The translations under genes and the position numbers were made by a program. The notes below the pieces were generated by a model. That model was not told the DNA's origin. It ran no database searches and saw nothing but the letters and a program-made list of their open reading frames with translations. A stretch of DNA of 19,821 nt from Actinomycetes bacterium (lineage in GTDB: Bacteria; Actinomycetota; Actinomycetes; Actinomycetales; Cellulomonadaceae): positions 1 through 19,821 of the forward strand of contig JAEYNO010000249.1 in the NCBI GenBank assembly GCA_023412515.1, written 5' to 3'. This document shows, piece after piece, positions 15,163 through 19,821 of the stretch (positions within the stretch are counted from its first letter, which is position 1; each line of letters begins with the position of its first letter).

Positions 15163-16257
15163 GTGCGCATCACGCTGGACGCGACCCCGCTGCTGGGCCG
15201 CCGGACCGGGATCGGCCGCTACGCCGAGCACCTGCTGGCAGAGCTGCCCGCGGCCCTGGAGCGGGCCGGCGTGCAGGCCGAGGTGACCGTGACGACGTGG
15301 ACCGCGCGGGGCGGCGCCCTGCGCGACCTGCCGCCCGGAGTGAGCCAGCGGGGCAGGCGCGTCCCGGCCCGGCTGCTGCGCGCGGTGTGGCGACGTCTGG
15401 ACGTGCCGCCCGTGGAGCTCCTGAGCGGCCGGACCGACGTCTTCCACGGGACGAACTTCGTCTCCCCGCCGACCCGCGGGGCGCGTGAGGTCGTCACGGT
15501 CCACGACCTGGCGTTCCTGCACCACCGAGGCACCGTCGCCCCCGCCGAGCAGGTGCTGGCGGAGCTGGTGCCGCGCGCGCTGTCCCGCGGGGCGCTGGTG
15601 CTGTGCCCGAGCGACGCCGTGCGAGGGCAGCTGCTCGAGGCGTACCGCCTGCCGGACGAGCGGGTGCGGGTCACGCCCCTCGGCGTCGCGCCGCGGTGGT
15701 CGGCCGCGCTGCCCCTCCCCCCGGCCACCCTCGCCGCGCGCGGCCTGCCGTCGGACTACGTCGTGTTCGTCGGCTCCCTCGAGCCGCGCAAGAACCTGCG
15801 GCGCCTGGTGGCGGCGCACGCGCTGGCCCGCACCCGGGCAGCGGTGCCGGACCTCGTCCTCGTCGGTGCCGGCGGACGCGAGCCGGGGCCGGCGGGTCCC
15901 GGGGTGCACCGCGCCGGCTACGTCCCGGACGACGAGCTGCGCAGCCTGGTGGCCGGCGCCCGGCTCGTCGCCATGCCGTCGCTCGACGAGGGGTTCGGCC
16001 TGCCGCTGCTGGAGGCGGCCGCCTGCGGCCGACCCGTCGTCGCGTCCGACCTGCCCGTGATGCACGAGGTCGCGGCCGCGGGCACGACGTTCGCGGACCC
16101 CAGCGACGAGGAGGCGCTCGCGCACGCGCTGGTCGACGCGCTCGCGGCCCCCGACGGGCCCGAGGAGCGGGCGGCCCGCCGGGCCCACGCCGGTCGGTTC
16201 ACGTGGTCGCGGACGGCTGACGCGACGGTCGCCGCGTACCTGGCGGCGCTGCCGTGA
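15163..16257 (+). CDS. Family 4 glycosyltransferase (GT-B fold)
   Basis: 364 residues. The N-terminal Rossmann half shows the family's RRTGIGRYAEHLL loop (about 13-25), VFHGTNF and VTVHDLAFLHH. The C-terminal half shows GSLEPRKN (Glu207) and the E-x7-E pair Glu276/Glu284 in DEGFGLPLLEA. These are retaining enzymes that often transfer mannose, rhamnose or related sugars; the actual donor is unknown. The start is GTG 15163, with GAGAGGA 7 bases upstream, and gives the standard family N-terminus MRITLDATPL. Its stop overlaps the next gene's GTG as GTGA, pointing to coupled translation. It resembles the GT4 at 4063-5193 closely enough to suggest an old duplication or two steps with similar substrates. 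Confidence 0.9.
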   Translation: MRITLDATPLLGRRTGIGRYAEHLLAELPAALERAGVQAEVTVTTWTARGGALRDLPPGVSQRGRRVPARLLRAVWRRLDVPPVELLSGRTDVFHGTNFVSPPTRGAREVVTVHDLAFLHHRGTVAPAEQVLAELVPRALSRGALVLCPSDAVRGQLLEAYRLPDERVRVTPLGVAPRWSAALPLPPATLAARGLPSDYVVFVGSLEPRKNLRRLVAAHALARTRAAVPDLVLVGAGGREPGPAGPGVHRAGYVPDDELRSLVAGARLVAMPSLDEGFGLPLLEAAACGRPVVASDLPVMHEVAAAGTTFADPSDEEALAHALVDALAAPDGPEERAARRAHAGRFTWSRTADATVAAYLAALP

Positions 16258-17342
16258 GCGCCGAGGTCACGGTCGTCACCGTCTCCTGGGAGGCCGCCGA
16301 CCTCACGCTGCAGTGCCTCGCCGGTCTCGCCGCGCAGCAGCTCGACGACGTGCACGTCGACGTCGTCGTCGTCGACAACGGCTCCACCGACGGGACGGCG
16401 GCACGCGTGGCCGCGGCGCACCCGGGGGTGCACGTCGTGCGCTCGTCGACCAACCGCGGGTTCGCGGGCGGCAACAACCTGGCGCTGCGCGACGTGCGCA
16501 CGCCCTGGGTACTCCTGCTGAACAACGACGCGGTGCCCGACCCGGACGCGATCCGCACGCTGGTGCACGCCGCCCGCCGGGCACCGGCGGACGTCGCCGC
16601 GCTCGCACCCACCGTGCTGCTGGCCGAGCGGTTCCGGGCCGCCGCCGCCGGCGAGGCGCCGGACGTCGTGGGGCCGGACGGGCGCTGGGTCTCCGATCCC
16701 GACGGCGACGTGCGGCTCGTGAACTCCACGGGGAACGAGATCCGCACCGACGGCTTCGGGGTGGACAGGGGCTGGTTGGCGGACGCCACCCGGCACGACC
16801 CGCCGTCCGAGGTCTTCGGGTTCAGCGGTGCGGCGGCTCTCCTGAGGACCGCGGCGCTGCGCGACGTGGGACTCTTCGACGAACGCTTCTTCATGTACTA
16901 CGAGGACTCCGACCTGTCGTGGCGGCTGCGCCTCGCCGGCTGGCGGGTGCTGCACTGCCCCAGGGCCGTGGTGTCGCACGCGCACGCGGCCTCGTCGCGG
17001 GAGGGCAGCGACTTCTTCGTGTTCCACGACGCGCGCAACCGGCTCGCCATGCTGACCAAGGACGCCACGACCGGGCTGGTCGTGCGCTCGTTGGTCCGTT
17101 TCGTGCTCACGTCGGCCTCGCTCGCGCTGCGCCGGCGACGTCCGTGGCGCGAGACCCGCGTGCGTCTGCGGGTGCTCGTGTCGTACGCGCGGATGGCACC
17201 GGGGCTCGTCCTGTCCCGGTGCCGGTTGCGACGCGACGCGCGGGTCGCGCGCCGCGTCGTGGAGTCGCTCCTCGTGGCGCCGCGTCCCACCGGGGGCTAC
17301 CGCCCCGCCGACGCACCGACCGCGAAGAAGGGCGCGCGCTAG
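16254..17342 (+). CDS. Family 2 glycosyltransferase, rhamnosyltransferase-like (WbbL type)
   Basis: This protein of 362 residues has a GT-A fold. It shows TVVTVSWEAAD, VVVVDNGSTDG (37-47), NRGFAGGNNLALRD, the metal-binding NND at 90-92, and RFFMYYEDSDLSWR (211-224) carrying the likely catalytic acid residues. This set is typical of WbbL-like transferases that use dTDP-L-rhamnose, which fits rmlB immediately downstream; donor identity is still an inference. The C-terminus is basic and ends in KKGAR, possibly membrane-associated. The start GTG 16254 overlaps the preceding GT4 stop by four bases. It is similar to the first domain of the GT2-GT4 fusion at 7560-10058. Confidence 0.9.
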   Translation: MSAEVTVVTVSWEAADLTLQCLAGLAAQQLDDVHVDVVVVDNGSTDGTAARVAAAHPGVHVVRSSTNRGFAGGNNLALRDVRTPWVLLLNNDAVPDPDAIRTLVHAARRAPADVAALAPTVLLAERFRAAAAGEAPDVVGPDGRWVSDPDGDVRLVNSTGNEIRTDGFGVDRGWLADATRHDPPSEVFGFSGAAALLRTAALRDVGLFDERFFMYYEDSDLSWRLRLAGWRVLHCPRAVVSHAHAASSREGSDFFVFHDARNRLAMLTKDATTGLVVRSLVRFVLTSASLALRRRRPWRETRVRLRVLVSYARMAPGLVLSRCRLRRDARVARRVVESLLVAPRPTGGYRPADAPTAKKGAR

Positions 17343-17345
17343 CAT
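17340..17345 (+). promoter_or_regulatory. Possible -10 element of rmlB (TAGCAT)
   Basis: TAGCAT overlaps the stop codon of the upstream GT2 gene and ends 38 bases before the rmlB ATG, the same word and distance as before rmlC. It may give rmlB a promoter of its own. No -35 box is clear. Confidence 0.35.
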
Positions 17346-17382
17346 CGGGGGCCGCCCCTGACACCTCGAGAAGGAAATCGCC

Positions 17383-18378
17383 ATGCGCATCCTCGTGACC
17401 GGCGGAGCCGGCTTCATCGGCTCCAACTTCGTGCACCAGACGGTGCGGGAGCGTCCCGACGTGCACGTCACGGTGCTCGACGCGCTCACGTACGCCGGCG
17501 ACGAGCGCAGCCTCGAGCCGGTCGACGGCAAGGTCGTCTTCGCCAAGGGCGACATCGCCGACCCCGACATCGTCGACCAGCTCGTCAAGGACGTGGACCT
17601 GGTCGTGCACTTCGCCGCCGAGTCGCACAACGACAACTCGCTGCACGACCCGTGGCCGTTCGTCCGCACGAACGTGATCGGCACGTACCAGCTCCTCGAG
17701 GCCGTCCGCCGTCACGACGTGCGGTACCACCACGTCTCGACCGACGAGGTCTACGGCGACCTCGAGCTCGACGACCCCGCGAAGTTCACGCCCGACACGC
17801 CGTACAACCCGTCGAGCCCCTACTCGTCGACCAAGGCGTCCTCGGACCTCCTGGTCCGGGCGTGGGCCCGCAGCTTCGGCGTGCGCGCGACGATCTCGAA
17901 CTGCTCGAACAACTACGGACCGTTCCAGCACGTCGAGAAGTTCATCCCGCGCCAGATCACCAACGTGATCGACGGCGTCCGGCCCAAGCTCTACGGCACG
18001 GGCGAGAACGTCCGCGACTGGATCCACGTCGAGGACCACAACTCGGCCGTGTGGCGGATCATCGAGGACGGCCGCCTCGGCGAGACCTACCTCATCGGCG
18101 CCGACGGCGAGAAGGACAACAAGACCGTCATCGAGATGATCCTGCGCCTGATGGGCCAGGAGCCCGACGCGTACGACCACGTGAACGACCGGCCGGGCCA
18201 CGACCTGCGCTACGCGATCGACGCCACGAAGCTGCGGACCGAGCTCGGTTGGGAGCCGCGCTACACCACGTTCGAGGACGGTCTCGCGGCGACGATCGAC
18301 TGGTACCGGTCGCACGAGTCGTGGTGGCGCCCGCAGAAGGACGCCACCGAGGCGAAGTACGCGGTGCTCGGCCGCTGA
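17383..18378 (+). CDS. rmlB: dTDP-glucose 4,6-dehydratase (RmlB)
   Basis: This protein of 331 residues, normal for the family, should convert dTDP-glucose to dTDP-4-keto-6-deoxyglucose with bound NAD+, the second step of dTDP-L-rhamnose synthesis. It shows GGAGFIG at 7-13, FAAESHNDNS around 77-86, the catalytic Thr120-Asp121-Glu122 in STDEVYGD, and the Tyr147-x3-Lys151 pair in YSSTK. NCSNNYGPFQHVEKFIPR and ENVRDWIHVEDH are also RmlB signatures. The ATG is preceded by AAGGA with a 7-base spacer, 40 bases after the upstream GT2 gene. It is about 13 kb away from rmlC and rmlD within the same locus; rmlA is not in the window. Confidence 0.96.
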   Translation: MRILVTGGAGFIGSNFVHQTVRERPDVHVTVLDALTYAGDERSLEPVDGKVVFAKGDIADPDIVDQLVKDVDLVVHFAAESHNDNSLHDPWPFVRTNVIGTYQLLEAVRRHDVRYHHVSTDEVYGDLELDDPAKFTPDTPYNPSSPYSSTKASSDLLVRAWARSFGVRATISNCSNNYGPFQHVEKFIPRQITNVIDGVRPKLYGTGENVRDWIHVEDHNSAVWRIIEDGRLGETYLIGADGEKDNKTVIEMILRLMGQEPDAYDHVNDRPGHDLRYAIDATKLRTELGWEPRYTTFEDGLAATIDWYRSHESWWRPQKDATEAKYAVLGR

Positions 18379-18386
18379 CGGTCGCT

Positions 18387-18427
18387 TTCGTGCAGATGGC
18401 GCCGCATGTCGGCGCCATCTGCACGAA
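18387..18427. terminator. Perfect 17-bp inverted repeat after rmlB
   Basis: Arms TTCGTGCAGATGGCGCC (18387-18403) and GGCGCCATCTGCACGAA (18411-18427) are exact complements around a 7-base loop (GCATGTC). The repeat starts 9 bases after the rmlB stop and lies between two genes on the same strand. No T-tract follows. It may be a terminator separating rmlB from the LCP gene, or a copy of a dispersed palindromic repeat. Confidence 0.6.
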
Positions 18428-18478
18428 TCCTCCACGACGCTCCTGCGGCACTCCCCCGCCTCGTCGCGCGGGCTCTCC

Positions 18479-18484
18479 TACGAT
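18479..18484 (+). promoter_or_regulatory. -10 element for leaderless transcription of the LCP gene
   Basis: TACGAT is a good TANNNT match. It ends 7 bases before the GTG at 18491, the distance at which transcription normally starts. No ribosome binding site precedes the GTG. Together these suggest a leaderless mRNA, a common arrangement in actinobacteria. Confidence 0.45.
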
Positions 18485-18490
18485 CGACGG

Positions 18491-19747
18491 GTGACCACCC
18501 GCCACGCCGCCGCTCGACGCGCCCGCGCGCCCCGTCACGCCCGCACGCTCCGCGGCCACACCGCGCTGCGGGCCGTGGCCCTGGGCGTCACGAGCGTCCT
18601 CGTGTTCGGCGTCGCCGGCGGCGTCGCGTTCGCCGCACGGCTGACGAACAACGTCGAGGGGCTCGACCTGGACGACCTGGTCGCCGCGGCCCCGACCCCG
18701 ACGACCGCGCCCGACCCCGACGACTCGCACGCGGGTCGTCCCGTGAACATCCTCGTGCTCGGGTCGGACCAGCGCGACGGTGAGAACGCCGCGATCGGCG
18801 GCGAGGAGGAGGGCATGCGGTCGGACACGACGATCGTCGTGCACGTCTCCGCGGACCGCTCGCGCATCGAGATGGTGTCGATCCCGCGCGACTCGCTGGT
18901 CGAGATCCCGTCCTGCACGCTGACGAACGGCAAGACGACCCGCGCGCAGAACAAGGCGATGTTCAACTCCGCGTTCGCGATCGGCTGGGACAACGGCGGC
19001 GACCTCGAGTCGGCCGCCGCCTGCACGGTCAACACCGTGCAGGCCAACACGGGCGTCGCCATCGACAACGTCGTCGTCGTCGACTTCGCGGGGTTCCAGA
19101 ACATGATCAACGCGATCGGCGGCGTGCCGATGTGCATCGAGCGCGACGTGTCGGACTCGTACACGGGCCTCGACCTCAAGGCGGGCGAGCAGATGCTCGA
19201 CGGCGCGACCGCGCTGCAGTACGCCCGCGCGCGCCACGGCACGGGCTTCGACGGCTCCGACACGATGCGGGCCGGCCGCCAGCAGGTCCTCATCGCGCGC
19301 GTCGCCGACGAGGTCCTGTCGAAGAACCTGCTCACGGACGGTGCGCAGCTGATGCAGTTCCTCTCGGCCGCCACGCAGTCGGTGACGACGAACCTGTCGG
19401 TCACCGACCTCACCGGCCTCGCCTTCAGCCTGCGGGGCGTCAACCGTGACAACATCACGCTCATGACCGTGCCGTGGGCCCCCGCGCGCAGCGACAAGAA
19501 CCGCGTGGAGTGGACGTCGGAGGCGGACACGATCTGGGCCAACGTCGCGTCCGACGTGCCGATGCTGGGCCAGCCGGAGGCGCCTGCCGCGCCCGAGGCG
19601 CCGGCGGCCCCCGAGGCGCCTGCGGCCCCCGAGGCACCGGCGGCCCCCGCGGCTCCGGAGGAGCCGGCAGCCCCCGCGCCCACCGAGACCAAGAGGCCCG
19701 GCGTGGACGCCTTCACGGCCGCCGACGCGACCAGCACGACCTGCTGA
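18491..19747 (+). CDS. LytR-CpsA-Psr (LCP) family cell-wall glycopolymer ligase
   Basis: This protein of 418 residues has a basic cytoplasmic N-terminus, one membrane helix at about 27-49, a short Thr/Pro/Asp linker and the extracellular LCP domain at about 85-250. LCP motifs visible are ILVLGSDQR (Asp93, Arg95), MRSDTTIVV, SIPRDS (Arg133, Asp134), IGGVPMCI and ALQYARARHG with RAGRQQ. LCP enzymes transfer glycopolymers from undecaprenyl-pyrophosphate to peptidoglycan; here the substrate is probably the polysaccharide made by this locus. The C-terminus is an Ala/Pro/Glu tail with EAPAAP repeats ending in a lone Cys. The GTG start has no ribosome site but lies at the expected leaderless position. 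The lack of a second LytR_C-type domain is common in this family. Confidence 0.92.
   Translation: MTTRHAAARRARAPRHARTLRGHTALRAVALGVTSVLVFGVAGGVAFAARLTNNVEGLDLDDLVAAAPTPTTAPDPDDSHAGRPVNILVLGSDQRDGENAAIGGEEEGMRSDTTIVVHVSADRSRIEMVSIPRDSLVEIPSCTLTNGKTTRAQNKAMFNSAFAIGWDNGGDLESAAACTVNTVQANTGVAIDNVVVVDFAGFQNMINAIGGVPMCIERDVSDSYTGLDLKAGEQMLDGATALQYARARHGTGFDGSDTMRAGRQQVLIARVADEVLSKNLLTDGAQLMQFLSAATQSVTTNLSVTDLTGLAFSLRGVNRDNITLMTVPWAPARSDKNRVEWTSEADTIWANVASDVPMLGQPEAPAAPEAPAAPEAPAAPEAPAAPAAPEEPAAPAPTETKRPGVDAFTAADATSTTC
19577..19648 (+). repeat. Four 18-base tandem repeats encoding EAPAAP
   Basis: Units start at 19577, 19595, 19613 and 19631, each encoding Glu-Ala-Pro-Ala-Ala-Pro with mostly synonymous differences. 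They form part of an extended Pro/Ala-rich tail of the LCP protein, perhaps a spacer through the cell wall. Copy number may vary between strains. Confidence 0.85.
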
Positions 19748-19753
19748 GGCCAC

Positions 19754-19821
19754 GTGACCGACCGCCGGGACGACCCGCCCCCCAGCTTCGCGCCCGACGG
19801 CGGGCGTCCTCGGCCCGGTGC
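19754..19821 (+). CDS. Start of a further gene, cut by the window edge
   Basis: A GTG 6 bases after the LCP stop, with a weak GAGG 4 bases upstream, opens a frame running to the window end. It begins MTDRRDDPPPSFAPDGGRP. This Pro/Asp/Arg-rich cytoplasmic-type start is reminiscent of other actinobacterial LCP proteins, so a second LCP gene in tandem is plausible, but 22 codons cannot show this. Confidence 0.45.
   Translation, partial: MTDRRDDPPPSFAPDGGRPRPG

Noticed and set aside
17343..17382. A terminator between the GT2 gene and rmlB (GGGGGCCGCCCC)
   Set aside because: The stem is only a few bases with almost no loop, and it would lie within the proposed rmlB leader.
15918..17684. A long minus-strand open frame opposite the GT2 and rmlB genes
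   Set aside because: It is low complexity and shadows genes with well-conserved motifs; it is an artefact of high G+C content.
18128..19753. A long minus-strand open frame across rmlB and the LCP gene
   Set aside because: It reads through the intergenic palindrome and is antisense to two clear genes; it has no recognisable domain.
1..19821. A broken rhamnose pathway because rmlA is absent
   Set aside because: The window is cut at both sides and rmlA is often elsewhere in the genome; absence here says nothing about the organism.

Overview
The window has very high G+C content, GTG starts are common, and genes are packed with 1-4 bp overlaps. This points to a high-GC actinomycete. The protein style (secreted PGRP-type amidase with long repeats, LCP proteins with Ala/Pro-rich tails) resembles Cellulomonas and relatives, but that genus-level guess is an inference from general appearance.

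The region is a cell-surface polysaccharide locus built around dTDP-L-rhamnose and an ABC (Wzm/Wzt) exporter. From left to right: the 3' part of a secreted N-acetylmuramoyl-L-alanine amidase carrying four ~103-residue repeats (2-2437, +); rmlD (2499-3344, -); rmlC, a GT4 glycosyltransferase and a methyltransferase as one coupled + operon (3440-5942); a DUF2142 membrane protein and a GT2-GT4 fusion glycosyltransferase as a - pair (5950-10058); wzm and wzt, the exporter (10253-12354, +); a double-GT2 glycosyltransferase and a methyltransferase with a coiled-coil tail (12443-15038, -); a GT4 and a GT2 glycosyltransferase followed by rmlB (15163-18378, +); an LCP-family ligase (18491-19747, +); and the first codons of another gene (19754-, +).

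Inferred working order: RmlB, RmlC and RmlD make dTDP-L-rhamnose (the first enzyme, RmlA, is not in the window). Five cytoplasmic glycosyltransferase polypeptides with seven catalytic domains assemble the glycan. One or two methyltransferases modify or cap it. Wzm/Wzt, whose Wzt carries a C-terminal glycan-recognition-type domain, flips it across the membrane. The polytopic DUF2142 protein may add sugars on the outside. The LCP protein would attach the product to peptidoglycan, and the amidase may bind or remodel the finished wall.

All three convergent gene junctions contain strong inverted repeats, one of which embeds both stop codons in its stem. A fourth, perfect 17-bp inverted repeat separates rmlB from the LCP gene. 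No gene-free stretch exceeds 300 bases; the largest gap is the 194-bp divergent region 10059-10252. I saw no tRNA, rRNA, CRISPR array, insertion sequence or phage gene. The locus looks like a well-organised but largely recognisable pathway, not a wholly new system. The least understood parts are the DUF2142 protein, the coiled-coil methyltransferase next to the exporter, the GT2-GT4 fusion and the amidase repeats.
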